A stretch of 64,000 nucleotides of DNA from Roseibium sp. MMSF_3544 (GCF_030732845.1 NZ_JASHKA010000009.1:124001-188000), one strand, 5' to 3'. Numbered from the stretch's first letter, positions 37,131 through 46,428 are shown. A program made the numbers and translations. The notes: a model not told the origin generated them from the letters alone.

Positions 37131-37464
37131 CAACTGTGCCGTTTTTCTTGCCGCCGAACCGGCGGAATTCCTGAATCTTCAACTGCCGGACTGTCACCAG
37201 AAATCCGGTTCCGGGTCAACATGCGAGATGCGAAAGACCCTTTGGATGACTGTTTATTTCGCAATGCCACATTCGTAAAGCTGCCTGAGCCGCCAAAGCG
37301 CGGAAAAGCTGGAAATAGCAACCCGGAGTTTGTTCTGGCCGGAACCGGACATGCGGCAGGAAGGTTCGGCCGACGGGGGCGGCGGATGACCTTGCTCTTC
37401 AGAACGGGATCTGGCAGGTCGTATGGCAGGCTAGGGTACGGCCCATGACTTGAAGGAAGCATCA
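37131..37464. other. Divergent intergenic region leuS/YggS, no gene seen
   Basis: 334 bases between the two divergent starts. A stretch CTAGGGTACGGCCCAT at 37431-37446 resembles one arm of the inverted-repeat element at 25296 but has no partner arm here. Promoters for both genes should lie here; none was assigned with confidence. Confidence 0.4.
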
Positions 37465-38136
37465 ATGACGTCCGCAGCAGACCGTCTTTTCTCTGTCCAG
37501 TCCGACATTCGAGCTGCAGAGGCCGAATTCGGGCGGACGGAAGCGTCCGTAACGCTGATTGCCGTCTCCAAGACGTTTTTTGCAGACGATATCCGGCCGG
37601 TCCTTTCAGCAGGGCAACGGGTTTTTGGAGAAAACCGGGTGCAGGAGGCCATGTCCAAATGGCCGGAACTGCGCCGCGAATTTGACGGTATTGAATTGCA
37701 TCTGATCGGGCCGCTGCAATCCAACAAGGCAAAGGAAGCCGTTGCGACGTTTGATGTCATTCATACGGTCGACCGGCCCAAGATCGCCAAGGCGTTGAAA
37801 GTGGAAATGGAAAAGCAGGGCCGGGACTTGCCCTGTTTCATTCAGGTCAATACCGGTGAGGAGCCCCAAAAAGCCGGCATCTCGCCGGGAGATGCCGATG
37901 CGTTCGTGAAAGAGTGCCGGGAGTCGATCGGCCTGAACATTATGGGGCTGATGTGCATTCCGCCGGTTGAGGACGCGCCCGGGGAGCATTTTGCCCTTCT
38001 GGAGAAAATTGCCGGACGCAACGATCTCGACCGGCTTTCGATGGGAATGTCGTCCGATTACCAGGTTGCCATCGGCTTCGGCGCCACGCATGTCCGCGTT
38101 GGGTCCGCGATTTTCGGTGCCCGAGATTACCCATGA
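37465..38136 (+). CDS. YggS family PLP homeostasis protein
   Basis: Small (beta/alpha)8 PLP-binding protein that buffers pyridoxal phosphate and affects amino acid balance. The 223-residue protein has the PLP lysine Lys36 in LIAVSKTF, FGENRVQEAMSKW, HLIGPLQSNKAK, and the phosphate loop LSMGMSSDYQVAIGFGATHVRVGS. ATG 37465 follows an AAGGAAG ribosome site. It is divergent from leuS. Confidence 0.93.
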   Translation: MTSAADRLFSVQSDIRAAEAEFGRTEASVTLIAVSKTFFADDIRPVLSAGQRVFGENRVQEAMSKWPELRREFDGIELHLIGPLQSNKAKEAVATFDVIHTVDRPKIAKALKVEMEKQGRDLPCFIQVNTGEEPQKAGISPGDADAFVKECRESIGLNIMGLMCIPPVEDAPGEHFALLEKIAGRNDLDRLSMGMSSDYQVAIGFGATHVRVGSAIFGARDYP

Positions 38137-38584
38137 TTGTTTGTTAGCCTAAGCCAATGTGATCTCAGGTCGGATTTGGCTGATTGGCTACGAAGACAGG
38201 GGTCCAACATAAAATTCGGATGTTGCTTGATAGTATAGTTTTACTATCAGCACGTATAGTATTCTGATTTTGCTTTTAATTTCGATCTAATCAGCAAATT
38301 ACAATGTAGTCTCCAGCCGTTATCTTGCCTTAAACAAGTGAAAGTGACTGGAATGAGACTGACCTGTGACTGAATACGCTGGACAGTCATAACAATGCCC
38401 CGAATGTTTCAAAGAGCGGCCCTTTACCGGTCCTGATCTCGCAGCACAGTCCACCCAGTTCCGGCTTGGCAGGTCGCAGGGGCCTGCCGGGTGGACGGAA
38501 CACGAGGTGGGCGTTCCTTTCGACTTCATCAAGCTCCAAGGAAAGGAACGACCCAACCAATACCTAACAGTTGGAGGTCATATC
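38137..38584. other. Gene-free AT-rich region with structured leader
   Basis: 448 bases with no gene. It contains an AT hairpin GATAGTA-TAGTTT-TACTATC (38229-38248). At 38449-38496 GTCCACCC/GGGTGGAC and, directly inside on the 3' side, GGCAGG/CCTGCC form a 14-bp stem with an 11-base one-sided bulge. The latter would lie in the leader of the EF-hand gene. Confidence 0.5.
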
Positions 38585-38815
38585 ATGTCCAAACGTCTTA
38601 CCGCTGCTCTTCTCATCGGTGCTTTCACTGCGTCCACAGCAGCGCTCGCACAGAGCATGTCGTTTGAGACGATCGACAGCAACCAGGACGGTTTCGTGAG
38701 CTTTGAAGAGATCACGGCTGCCGTTCCGACCATGTCGGAAGACGTGTTCAAGGCTGCTGACGCGAACCAGGACAACCTGCTCGATCCGTCGGAATTTGCA
38801 GCGGTCCAGCCGTAA
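38585..38815 (+). CDS. Exported EF-hand protein, 76 aa
   Basis: Small secreted or periplasmic calcium-binding protein. The signal peptide MSKRLTAALLIGAFTASTAA is cut near ALAQ. Two EF-hand loops follow: DSNQDGFVSFEE (all ligand positions present, Glu at 12) and DANQDNLLDPSE (lacking the usual Gly at position 6 but with Asp, Asn, Asp and Glu ligands). Start 38585 has a TTGGAGG ribosome site. A terminator lies about 60 bases behind it, so it is a single-gene unit. Physiological role unknown. Confidence 0.85.
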   Translation: MSKRLTAALLIGAFTASTAALAQSMSFETIDSNQDGFVSFEEITAAVPTMSEDVFKAADANQDNLLDPSEFAAVQP

Positions 38816-38874
38816 TCCGGCTTCGGGCGATCCTCCCCCCGTAAGCTGCAGTCGCAGCGGGGTCGTCTGAAAAA

Positions 38875-38915
38875 GACCACCGCCGGTACGGTCACGCCGG
38901 CGGTGGTTTTTTGTT
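38875..38915 (+). terminator. Rho-independent terminator
   Basis: ACCACCGCCGG and CCGGCGGTGGT form a GC-rich stem, followed by six T. It closes the EF-hand gene unit. Confidence 0.9.
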
Positions 38916-39002
38916 TCGTGTTCTTCATTCTTCCCGACGCTGCGTCATGTTGACCTTGAATTGGTCCTTTGCAAAACTGCACGCAAATAACGGGAGGAAA
39001 TC

Positions 39003-39995
39003 ATGAAATCACTTGCCTGGGCCCTGGGCGCAGCCGTCGCGCTTGGCCTTTCTTCTGGTGTCGCTCTTGCCGCAGAGACGACGTTGCGTATTTCTCTGCA
39101 ATTGCCGCTCAAGAGCCACCTTGGCCAGAACCTTCTTCTGTTCAAGGAAGAGGTCGAAAAGAACTCCAACGGTGAGATTGCCGTTGAGATTTATGATTCC
39201 GCCCAACTCTACAAGGACAAGGAAGTCCCGGCAGCCGTCGGTTCAGGCGCGATCGAAATGGGCGTTGCCTCGCTGACGCGTTACGTCGGTGACATTCCCG
39301 CGGTCGATATTTTCTATCAGCCGTTCCTGTTCGATACCGAGGAAAAGGTCCGGGCCGCAGTCGCACCAGGCTCTCCGGTGCGCGCGCCGCTGGATGAAGC
39401 GATCAAGGACACCGGTTCGACGGTGTTGTGGTGGCAGGCCTATGGCGGTGCGATCATGTTGTCCAAGGACGGACCGCTCAAGACGCCGGAAGACATGAAG
39501 GGCAAGAAAGTCCGGGTCTTCGGCAAGACACTTGGCGACTTTGTGAGCTCGGCAGGGGGCGCGCCGACGCTGATTTCCGGTTCAGAACAGTATCTTGCTT
39601 ATCAGCGCGGTACCGTCGACATCGGCATGACGGGGGTTTCCGGTGTCAAGTCCAGAAAGCTCTGGGAAGTGATGGACACGATCTCTGTCACCAACCATGC
39701 CGACATTGAATTCATCGTGGTGGTGAACACCGACTTCTGGAACAGCCTTCCAGAGGGCCAGCAAGCGGTTATCCAGGCCGCGGCGCTGAAAGCGGAAAAC
39801 GACGTGCGCAATCGTATGGCCGAAATCGAGGCAGACGCATATGCGGCCGCCGAAGAGAACGGCATGACGGTGTACAAGCCGACTGCAGACGAGATTGCGG
39901 CCTGGAAGGCCGTGAGCCAACCGGTTTATGACACTTATACCGAAAAGGCCGGGCCGTTGGGCAAAACCGTGATGGATGCAGCAAAGGGTCTTTGA
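39003..39995 (+). CDS. dctP: TRAP transporter substrate-binding protein (DctP family)
   Basis: Periplasmic receptor of a sodium-driven TRAP transporter for organic acids. The 330-residue protein has a signal peptide (MKSLAWALGAAVALGLSSGVALAAE), then TTLRISLQLPLKSHLGQNLL and the conserved MKGKKVRVFGK, whose Arg usually pairs with a substrate carboxylate. A Trp-rich pocket strand VLWWQAYGG is notable. A GGGAGG ribosome site precedes it. It heads dctP-dctQ-dctM-lyase, so a carboxylic acid that the lyase can handle is the likely ligand. Confidence 0.92.
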   Translation: MKSLAWALGAAVALGLSSGVALAAETTLRISLQLPLKSHLGQNLLLFKEEVEKNSNGEIAVEIYDSAQLYKDKEVPAAVGSGAIEMGVASLTRYVGDIPAVDIFYQPFLFDTEEKVRAAVAPGSPVRAPLDEAIKDTGSTVLWWQAYGGAIMLSKDGPLKTPEDMKGKKVRVFGKTLGDFVSSAGGAPTLISGSEQYLAYQRGTVDIGMTGVSGVKSRKLWEVMDTISVTNHADIEFIVVVNTDFWNSLPEGQQAVIQAAALKAENDVRNRMAEIEADAYAAAEENGMTVYKPTADEIAAWKAVSQPVYDTYTEKAGPLGKTVMDAAKGL

Positions 39996-40010
39996 ACCGG
40001 CCCATTTCAA

Positions 40011-40040
40011 GCGCGCCGCCTGTCTGACAGGGCGGCGTGC
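40011..40040 (+). other. Stem-loop between dctP and dctQ
   Basis: GCGCGCCGCC-TGTC and GACAGGGCGGCGTGC pair with one bulge, 15 bases after the dctP stop. No T-run follows directly. Stems here commonly let the receptor gene be expressed above the membrane genes. Confidence 0.55.
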
Positions 40041-40140
40041 TCAGTTTTCCCATCTACCGCCTTGAGCGGCCATTCAGGAACAGGCGCATGCTGCAGCTTT
40101 CCTTTGGCCGTTCCCGCCAACAAAGATTGCCCATGAACCA

Positions 40141-40635
40141 ATGAAAGCGTTCCACGCTGTCTTGCAGGCGCTTGCCGGGGTCGCAGCGCTCTTGTTCGTT
40201 CTCGCCGGGTGTATGCTGACTTATGAAGTCAGCGCCCGATATCTGTTCATCGCTCCGACGATCTGGGCGGCGGAGCTGTCGCAGCTATGTCTCATCTGGG
40301 GCAGCATGATCGGGATGCCCTGGCTCTTGAAAACCAATCAGCATATTGCGGTCGATGCTGTCACCGAGAGGCTCGGCGACGCTGCTCGGCGCGCGTGCCG
40401 CGTGCTCGCCATGGCAGCGATTGCGCTTTTCAGTGCAATTGTCACCTGGAAAGGCGGCGAAATATTCTACGATTCGTTCGAGCGCGGCCGCACCACCGGT
40501 TCTATGCTCGATCTACCGACCTGGGTGTCTGAACTTGCCATTCCCTTCGGTTTCTCTTTGCTTTTCGTGCAGGCTCTCATAGAGCTCGGCACGGCCGTCA
40601 GGCGCACGGATCAGCGTGGCACGCCGGTGTCATGA
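40141..40635 (+). CDS. dctQ: TRAP transporter small membrane subunit (DctQ family)
   Basis: Four-helix integral membrane partner of DctM. The 164-residue protein has the family sequence VLAGCMLTYEVSARYLF (N-terminal helix with Glu/Arg), IWGSMIGMPWLLKTNQHIAVDAV and two more hydrophobic helices. It overlaps dctM by four bases (ATGA). Confidence 0.9.
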   Translation: MKAFHAVLQALAGVAALLFVLAGCMLTYEVSARYLFIAPTIWAAELSQLCLIWGSMIGMPWLLKTNQHIAVDAVTERLGDAARRACRVLAMAAIALFSAIVTWKGGEIFYDSFERGRTTGSMLDLPTWVSELAIPFGFSLLFVQALIELGTAVRRTDQRGTPVS

Positions 40636-41906
40636 CAACATTCCTGATCCTGGTTGCCCTCTTCGCACTCCTGCTCATTCGTGTGCCGGTCGCTTTCACG
40701 CTTGGTGGCCTCGGACTGGCGCTGCTGATCTTCGGTGGCTTCTCACCACTGATGGCGCCACAGGCCATTCTATCGACGCTGGACGGGTTCATTCTTCTGG
40801 CCGTTCCGCTTTTCCTGCTGATGTCGAACGTCCTCCTGAAAGGGGGTGTTGGAAAGGATCTTTTTGCCGCCGTGCATGCCTGGGTCGGTCACTGGCCTGG
40901 CGGTCTCGCCGTCGCGACAATTCTGTCCTGTGCGATCTTCGCCGCGATCTCAGGGTCTTCGGTCGCAACCGCCGCAACGATCGGTACAGTCGCCATTCCC
41001 GAAATGATCAGCCGCGGATATGAGCGTCGTTTTGTCTACGGACTGCTCGCAGCCGGCGGCACGCTCGGGATCTTGATCCCGCCTTCCATTCCGATGATCG
41101 TCTACGGATTTGTTACAGAACAATCCGTCATCTCGCTGTTTCTGGCGGGCATCGGGCCGGGCATTCTTCTGGTGGTGTTTTTCATCGCATTCGCGATGAT
41201 CCATGCGCGCTGGTTCGGTGGCTATCAGGCGGAAGCTGCCGCGAGCGCGGAGGAACGGTTCTGGAGTTCATTGCGCGCCCTGCCGTCAGTGGTGCTTGCA
41301 GCCTTCGTGATTGGCGTAATCTATACCGGGATTGCGACACCAACCGAGGCAGCGGCGATTGGTTTTGCGGTCGCGCTCGTTATCACGGGCGCCATCTTGA
41401 GGACGCTGACCTGGCAGGGTCTCAAGGAGGCCGCCTATGATTCCATGGTCACGACTGTTGCGATTCTTCTGATTGTGGCCGGAGCGAAAGTGTTCGGTAA
41501 GGCCATCACGCTCTATCGGATTCCGCAGGAAATCTCGATGTTTATCGGTCAGAACATCGATACGCCCCTGGCATTCATCCTGGTCGTTTCGATTGTTTTG
41601 CTGATCATGGGGCTGGTGTTCGAGGCTCTTTCCATGGTGCTGATCATGACGCCTGTTCTGTTGCCGGCGGCCATGGCGCTCGGATTCGACCCGATCTGGT
41701 TCGGTGTCTATATGGTTGTCATGGTGGAGTGCGCGTTGATTACGCCGCCGGTGGGTCTCAATCTCTACGTCATTCAATCCGTCGCGAAATCCAGTCTTTC
41801 CGATGTGTCGCGCGGCGTTCTGCCGTTCCTGGCGCTGATGCTGCTGTCGGTTGTGATCCTGTATGTCTGGACCGATCTCGCGCTTTACATACCGTTCAAA
41901 TTCTAA
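40632..41906 (+). CDS. dctM: TRAP transporter large membrane subunit (DctM family)
   Basis: The 12-helix-type sodium-coupled transport subunit. The 424-residue protein has LILVALFALLLIRVPVAFTL at the start, FAAISGSSVATAATIG (sodium/substrate-site helical hairpin), GTLGILIPPSIPMIVYG and the matching C-terminal hairpin ECALITPPVGLNLYV. Translationally coupled to dctQ; the lyase gene follows 19 bases after its stop. Confidence 0.95.
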   Translation: MTTFLILVALFALLLIRVPVAFTLGGLGLALLIFGGFSPLMAPQAILSTLDGFILLAVPLFLLMSNVLLKGGVGKDLFAAVHAWVGHWPGGLAVATILSCAIFAAISGSSVATAATIGTVAIPEMISRGYERRFVYGLLAAGGTLGILIPPSIPMIVYGFVTEQSVISLFLAGIGPGILLVVFFIAFAMIHARWFGGYQAEAAASAEERFWSSLRALPSVVLAAFVIGVIYTGIATPTEAAAIGFAVALVITGAILRTLTWQGLKEAAYDSMVTTVAILLIVAGAKVFGKAITLYRIPQEISMFIGQNIDTPLAFILVVSIVLLIMGLVFEALSMVLIMTPVLLPAAMALGFDPIWFGVYMVVMVECALITPPVGLNLYVIQSVAKSSLSDVSRGVLPFLALMLLSVVILYVWTDLALYIPFKF

Positions 41907-41925
41907 CTGAGCTCAAGAGGTAGGC

Positions 41926-42798
41926 ATGTCATCCCAGGCTGACAAACTCAGGAAACTGCTTGAAACAGACAAGCTGCATGTCATGCCCTGCTGCTTCGAC
42001 GCCCTTTCGGCCAAGCTGATCGAGCAGGCGGAATTCGATCTGACATTCATGTCGGGATTTGCGACGTCGGCATCGCGTATCGGGCAACCAGATCTCGGGC
42101 TCATGTCCTACGGCGAAGTGCTCGATCATGTCAGCAACATCACGCATGCCGTCGAGTTTCCCGTTATCGCAGACGGCGACACGGGATACGGCAATGCCAT
42201 GAATGTACGCCGAACCGTCAAGGGCTTCGCCCGGGCCGGTGCCGCCGCGGTCATGATCGAGGACCAGCTGTCACCCAAGCGATGTGGACACACTCCGGGA
42301 AAAGCCGTGGTTTCACGCGATGAAGCCTTCGACCGCATTCGCGCAGCTGACGATGCAAGAGAAGACGGTGCGGATATCCTGATCCTGGCGCGGACCGACG
42401 CACGCCATGAGCATGGTTTGAGTGAAGCGATCAAGCGGGCGGCACGCTTCAAGGAGTTGGGAGCCGACATTCTATTTGTCGAAGCACCGAAAACCGTCGC
42501 GGAAATGGAGACGATCTGCCGCGAGCTTCCGGGACCGAAGATGGCAAACATCGTTGAGGGTGGTGAAACGCCGGAACTGTCGCATAAGGAACTGGAAGAC
42601 ATCGGGTTTGCGATTGCCGCCTATCCTCTGACCCTGATGGCCAGCGCAATGAAGGCCATGACGGAAACTCTTTCAAAGCTGAAGACGGACTCCGACAGGG
42701 CGCCGCTGATGATGAATTTCACCGAGCTCCGGGACCGGATCGGCTTTAATGACTATTATGAACAGTCGGCACGCTATGAAACGTCCAAGCGGGAGTGA
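41926..42798 (+). CDS. Isocitrate lyase/PEP mutase superfamily lyase
   Basis: A 290-residue (beta/alpha)8 lyase that splits C-C bonds of 2-hydroxy- or methyl-substituted acids. It has the metal-site FPVIADGDTGYGNAMNV, the catalytic-loop KRCGHTPGK (KxCGH with the active-site Cys) and MIEDQ. Candidates in the family are 2-methylisocitrate lyase, 2,3-dimethylmalate lyase and oxaloacetate decarboxylase; sequence reading alone cannot choose. An AAGAGG ribosome site precedes it and it closes the TRAP operon, which suggests that it degrades the imported acid. Confidence 0.88.
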   Translation: MSSQADKLRKLLETDKLHVMPCCFDALSAKLIEQAEFDLTFMSGFATSASRIGQPDLGLMSYGEVLDHVSNITHAVEFPVIADGDTGYGNAMNVRRTVKGFARAGAAAVMIEDQLSPKRCGHTPGKAVVSRDEAFDRIRAADDAREDGADILILARTDARHEHGLSEAIKRAARFKELGADILFVEAPKTVAEMETICRELPGPKMANIVEGGETPELSHKELEDIGFAIAAYPLTLMASAMKAMTETLSKLKTDSDRAPLMMNFTELRDRIGFNDYYEQSARYETSKRE

Positions 42799-43028
42799 TT
42801 GCCCCCTTCTTGTTTGGACGCAGTCAAATCTTGACTCTTTCCGCACCTTCGGGCATAGACCCGCCAACTCCATATGAGTGACTGACATTTTGGACCGCCG
42901 ACCGGGACCCGCAAAGGTGTAAAGAGATCCCGGAGGTTAACACCCGACAGCGCGATGCGCCCTCGGGTGCCAAACTGCTTTGCGAGACGCAATACGGTTG
43001 GATCTGAACTTCGGTTGACCATATGGTG

Positions 43029-43042
43029 CGGGAGATCTCCCG
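43029..43042. other. Perfect palindrome upstream of ffh
   Basis: CGGGAGATCTCCCG, 24 bases before the ffh start. It may be an mRNA stem or a dimeric operator; nothing else supports either. Confidence 0.3.
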
Positions 43043-43066
43043 AATTGATGACCTAAGGACCCTTTG

Positions 43067-44614
43067 ATGTTTGAAAGCCTGTCCGATCGACTAAGTGGAA
43101 TTTTCGACAAGCTCACCGGACGTGGTGCGCTGTCGGAAAATGACGTCAATGAAGCGATGCGCGAAATCAGGCGCGCGTTGATTGAAGCCGACGTTGCCCT
43201 GCCGATCGTTCGGTCGTTCACGGACAAGGTCCGCAGCCGCGCCGTCGGCGCCGAAGTGGTCAAATCGGTAACGCCTGGCCAGATGGTCGTGAAAATCGTT
43301 CACGATCAGCTGGTGGATATGCTGGGCGCCGAGGCTCAGCCGATCGATCTCAATGCGCCCGCCCCGGTCGCGATCATGATGGTCGGCCTTCAGGGATCCG
43401 GTAAGACCACGACAACAGCCAAGATCGCGCGGCGCATGACGCAGCGCGACAAGCTGAAAGTGCTGATGGCATCGCTCGATACCCGTCGCCCGGCGGCGCA
43501 GGAGCAGCTCAAGGTCCTTGGTGAACAGAACGAAATCGACACCTTGCCGATCATCGAGGGCCAGGGTCCTGTAGAGATCGCCAACCGCGCCATGTCTGCC
43601 GCCAAGCTCGGCGGCTATGACGTTGTGATGCTCGATACGGCGGGCCGCATTCATATCGACGAGCCGCTGATGATCGAGATGGCGGACGTGAAGTCCGCCG
43701 CTCAGCCTCACGAAATTCTGCTGGTTGCCGATTCACTGACCGGTCAAGACGCTGTCAATCTGGCTCAGAGCTTTGATGAACGCGTCGGTATCAGCGGTAT
43801 CGTGCTGACCAGAATGGACGGCGACGGCCGCGGCGGTGCTGCCCTTTCCATGCAGGCGGTCACGGGCAAGCCGGTCAAGCTGATTGGTACCGGTGAAAAG
43901 TCCGACGCGCTGGAAGATTTCCACCCCAAGCGGATTGCCGACCGTATCCTCGGCATGGGCGACATCGTTTCCCTCGTCGAAAAGGCAGCCGAAGCCATCG
44001 ATGCGGAAAAAGCCGCGAAGATGGCGAAAAAGATGCAGAAAGGTCATTTCGACCTGGAAGATCTCGCCGAGCAGCTGAAGCAGATGGAAAAGCTTGGAGG
44101 CATGTCCGGCATGATGGGCATGCTGCCGGGCGTCGGCAAGATGAAGAAGCAGATCGAGGCGGCCAACATCGACGACAAGATGTTCGCGCGCCAGATTGCG
44201 ATCATCCAGTCGATGACCCCGACAGAGCGCTCGAAACCGGACCTTCTCAAGGCCAGCCGAAAGAAGCGCATTGCAGCCGGTTCCGGCGTGCAGGTTGCCG
44301 ACGTCAACAAGCTTCTGAAGATGCATCGCCAGATGGCGGACATGATGAAGAAGATGGGCAAGGGCAAAGGCATGCTCGGCAAGCTGATGGGTGGCATGGG
44401 CGGCGGCATGCCGGATGTCGATCCCAAGCAGCTTGAGGAAATGGCCAAATCTGGACAACTTCCGGGTGGAATGGAGTTGCCCAAAGGTTTGCCCGGTGGC
44501 ATGCCGGGCGGTCTTGGTGGCGCCGGCCTGCCTCCAGGAATGCCGGGCCTTCCCGGTCTTGGCGGACCGAAACTTCCGGGATTGCCGGGCATGGGCAAGG
44601 GTAAGAAGCGATGA
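43067..44614 (+). CDS. ffh: Signal recognition particle protein Ffh
   Basis: GTPase that targets nascent membrane proteins with 4.5S RNA to FtsY. The 515-residue protein has the N domain, G domain (GLQGSGKTTTTAKIA, DTAGR, TRMDGDGRGGAAL), and a methionine-rich M domain (MGMLPGVGKMKKQIEAANI; SMTPTERSKPDLLKASRKKRIAAGSG). It ends in a Gly/Met/Pro/Leu-rich collagen-like tail (GMPGLPGLGGPKLPGLPGM). ATG 43067 is used rather than the preceding TTG. The stop overlaps the next gene (ATGA). Confidence 0.97.
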   Translation: MFESLSDRLSGIFDKLTGRGALSENDVNEAMREIRRALIEADVALPIVRSFTDKVRSRAVGAEVVKSVTPGQMVVKIVHDQLVDMLGAEAQPIDLNAPAPVAIMMVGLQGSGKTTTTAKIARRMTQRDKLKVLMASLDTRRPAAQEQLKVLGEQNEIDTLPIIEGQGPVEIANRAMSAAKLGGYDVVMLDTAGRIHIDEPLMIEMADVKSAAQPHEILLVADSLTGQDAVNLAQSFDERVGISGIVLTRMDGDGRGGAALSMQAVTGKPVKLIGTGEKSDALEDFHPKRIADRILGMGDIVSLVEKAAEAIDAEKAAKMAKKMQKGHFDLEDLAEQLKQMEKLGGMSGMMGMLPGVGKMKKQIEAANIDDKMFARQIAIIQSMTPTERSKPDLLKASRKKRIAAGSGVQVADVNKLLKMHRQMADMMKKMGKGKGMLGKLMGGMGGGMPDVDPKQLEEMAKSGQLPGGMELPKGLPGGMPGGLGGAGLPPGMPGLPGLGGPKLPGLPGMGKGKKR

Positions 44615-44934
44615 GCGAAGCGGAAATCCAGCTTGGGCGGAGCGAAGCCCTTGAGGAACTGGTCGCTCTGAGGGCCTCCATCGACAATATCGACGCGGCG
44701 CTCATTCACATGCTCGCCGAACGGTTCCGGTGCACTCAGAAAGTGGGTGTCCTGAAAGCCAACAACGACCTGCCGCCGGCGGACCCGGCGCGGGAAAAAA
44801 TTCAGATCGAACGACTGCGCCAGCTCGCTGCCGACGCCAATCTCGATCCTGACTTTGCCGAGAAATTCCTGAACTTCATCGTTCGAGAAGTCATCCGGCA
44901 CCACGAAGCCATTGCCGCTAACGCCGGCAACTGA
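44611..44934 (+). CDS. Chorismate mutase (AroQ class)
   Basis: Converts chorismate to prephenate for phenylalanine and tyrosine synthesis. The 107-residue all-helical protein has [20 protein letters not shown] and [22 protein letters not shown], the Arg/Lys pattern of the AroQ dimer, then a C-terminal VREVIRHHE helix. It starts inside the ffh stop and is followed 17 bases later by rpsP, the ffh-CM-rpsP order common in alphaproteobacteria. Confidence 0.93.
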   Translation: MSEAEIQLGRSEALEELVALRASIDNIDAALIHMLAERFRCTQKVGVLKANNDLPPADPAREKIQIERLRQLAADANLDPDFAEKFLNFIVREVIRHHEAIAANAGN

Positions 44935-44951
44935 AAACTGGAGAAACAAAA

Positions 44952-45362
44952 ATGGCTACGAAAATTCGCCTGGCACGCGGCGGTTCCAAGAAACGCCCGT
45001 ACTACCGCATCGTTATTGCTGACATCCGCTCACCGCGTGATGGCCGTTTCATCGAAAAGGTCGGTTCCTACGACCCGATGCTGCCGAAGGATTCCGAAGA
45101 CCGCGTCAAGCTGGACGTCGAGCGCATTCAGTACTGGCTCGGCAACGGTGCAAAGCCGACCGACCGCGTCCACCGGTTCCTGGATGCCGCTGGCCTGTTG
45201 AAGCGCGAGCCGCGCAACAACCCGAAAAAAGCCGAACTCGGCGCCAAGGCCAAGGAACGTCTGGAAGCCAAGCGCATGGCTGAGGAAGAAGCCGCTGCCG
45301 CTGCTGCTGAGCCGGCCGAAGCTCCGAGTGAAGCCGCAGCCGAAGAAGCTGCTGCCGAATAA
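44952..45362 (+). CDS. rpsP: Ribosomal protein S16
   Basis: Small-subunit protein. It begins with [21 protein letters not shown], the full S16 signature, and has [12 protein letters not shown]. At 136 residues it is longer than E. coli S16 (82) because of a Lys/Ala/Glu-rich tail ([18 protein letters not shown]), usual in alphaproteobacteria. Confidence 0.98.
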   Translation: MATKIRLARGGSKKRPYYRIVIADIRSPRDGRFIEKVGSYDPMLPKDSEDRVKLDVERIQYWLGNGAKPTDRVHRFLDAAGLLKREPRNNPKKAELGAKAKERLEAKRMAEEEAAAAAAEPAEAPSEAAAEEAAAE

Positions 45363-45406
45363 TCGGGCTAAGAGCGCGGCTCAGGCTGGAAAGGACGTTT
45401 CCTGAC

Positions 45407-45961
45407 ATGGGTTCACCGGACAGTCAGAAAGTCCTGATGGCAAAGATCGGAGCCGCGCACGGCATTCGCGGGGAAGTACGGGTCAAGCCCTTTGGCGACG
45501 ACCCGCTTTCTTTTGCCGATTATGGTGTCTTGACCACGAAGGACGGCAACCGTTCGTTCGAAGTCGAGAAAGCGCGGGTGCAGAAAACGGTCGTGATCAC
45601 CAAATTCAGAGAGATCACCGACCGGAACCAGGCAGAAGACCTGAATGGTTTGGAACTCTATGTGGACCGGGATCAGCTTCCGGACCCTGAAGACGACGAG
45701 TTCTACTATTCGGATCTGAATGGACTGACCGTTCTCGATCAGGCTGGCGAACAGCTCGGCAAGATCGTTGCGGTTCAGGATTTTGGTGCGGGCGACCTTC
45801 TGGAAGTCCGGCCGAAGCGTGGCAGAACCTTCTATATTCCCTTCACGAAGGATTTCGTGCCGGAGGTGTCTCTGGCTGAAAGCTTTGTGAAGGTTGATCT
45901 GCCGGAAGACTACTTTTCGGAAGAAAAGCCCGAACCATCGGAAGCATCGCCCGAAAGATAA
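45407..45961 (+). CDS. rimM: Ribosome maturation factor RimM
   Basis: Assists 30S head assembly by binding S19. The 184-residue protein has the N-terminal barrel (VLMAKIGAAHGIRGEVRVKPF), and the PRC-barrel part (YYSDLNGLTVLD, GDLLEVRP, FIPFTKDFVPEV in the form FYIPFTKDFVPEV). It lies 44 bases after rpsP. The last 52 bases overlap the convergent VanZ-like gene. Confidence 0.95.
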   Translation: MGSPDSQKVLMAKIGAAHGIRGEVRVKPFGDDPLSFADYGVLTTKDGNRSFEVEKARVQKTVVITKFREITDRNQAEDLNGLELYVDRDQLPDPEDDEFYYSDLNGLTVLDQAGEQLGKIVAVQDFGAGDLLEVRPKRGRTFYIPFTKDFVPEVSLAESFVKVDLPEDYFSEEKPEPSEASPER

Positions 45962-46428
45962 CGGATCGGGAGCGGCTCAAGCCCCATCTGGTTCAAGTTA
46001 AGCTCTTCTTCCGGGTCGCGGACCGCTTGCGAGACCTCGGAGCGGAGCAGCGCTATCAAGGCAACAATCAACGCAACTCCAATGCCGTTTGCGACCGTAT
46101 CCGGGACCGACATCTCGTGGTGGGGCAGGAAGCCCTGCGCGATTTCGCCCGCAAGACCCATGCCGAAGGCGATCACTGCCGAAAAACGCAGGCGGCAGCA
46201 GAAAAGCGCGTGGATAGACAGCGTCAGCAACGCGAAAAAGCCGATGTGAATGACTTTGTCGTAGGGGTGCCCAACGCCCGTGTTGAACACAAGACCAACC
46301 AGAATACCGAATGTTATCAGACTGATAAACGGAATGACCCGGCTCAGTGAAATGTCGAGATAGTGCTGTTCGACCCGCTTTTGTATGAAGGCTGGCAGCT
46401 TGAAACGAAAAACTGGAAACTGGACCAC
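45910..46428 (-). CDS. VanZ-like membrane protein
   Basis: A 172-residue protein with four hydrophobic helices, DKVIHIGFFALLTLSIHAL and the conserved end AGEIAQGFLPHHEMSVPDTVANGIGV, the pattern of the VanZ-like family (role unknown outside teicoplanin resistance). It is convergent with rimM and overlaps its 3' end by 52 bases, and it separates rimM from trmD. Confidence 0.75.
   Translation of the reverse strand: MVQFPVFRFKLPAFIQKRVEQHYLDISLSRVIPFISLITFGILVGLVFNTGVGHPYDKVIHIGFFALLTLSIHALFCCRLRFSAVIAFGMGLAGEIAQGFLPHHEMSVPDTVANGIGVALIVALIALLRSEVSQAVRDPEEELNLNQMGLEPLPIRYLSGDASDGSGFSSEK

Noticed and set aside
37431..37440. The 10-mer TAGGGTACGG occurs at 25297, 37432 and (reverse) 58662, two of them just before gene starts
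   Set aside because: At 58662 it is made partly by the ureC stop codon, and three occurrences give no coherent function; treated as coincidence apart from the inverted-repeat element at 25296.
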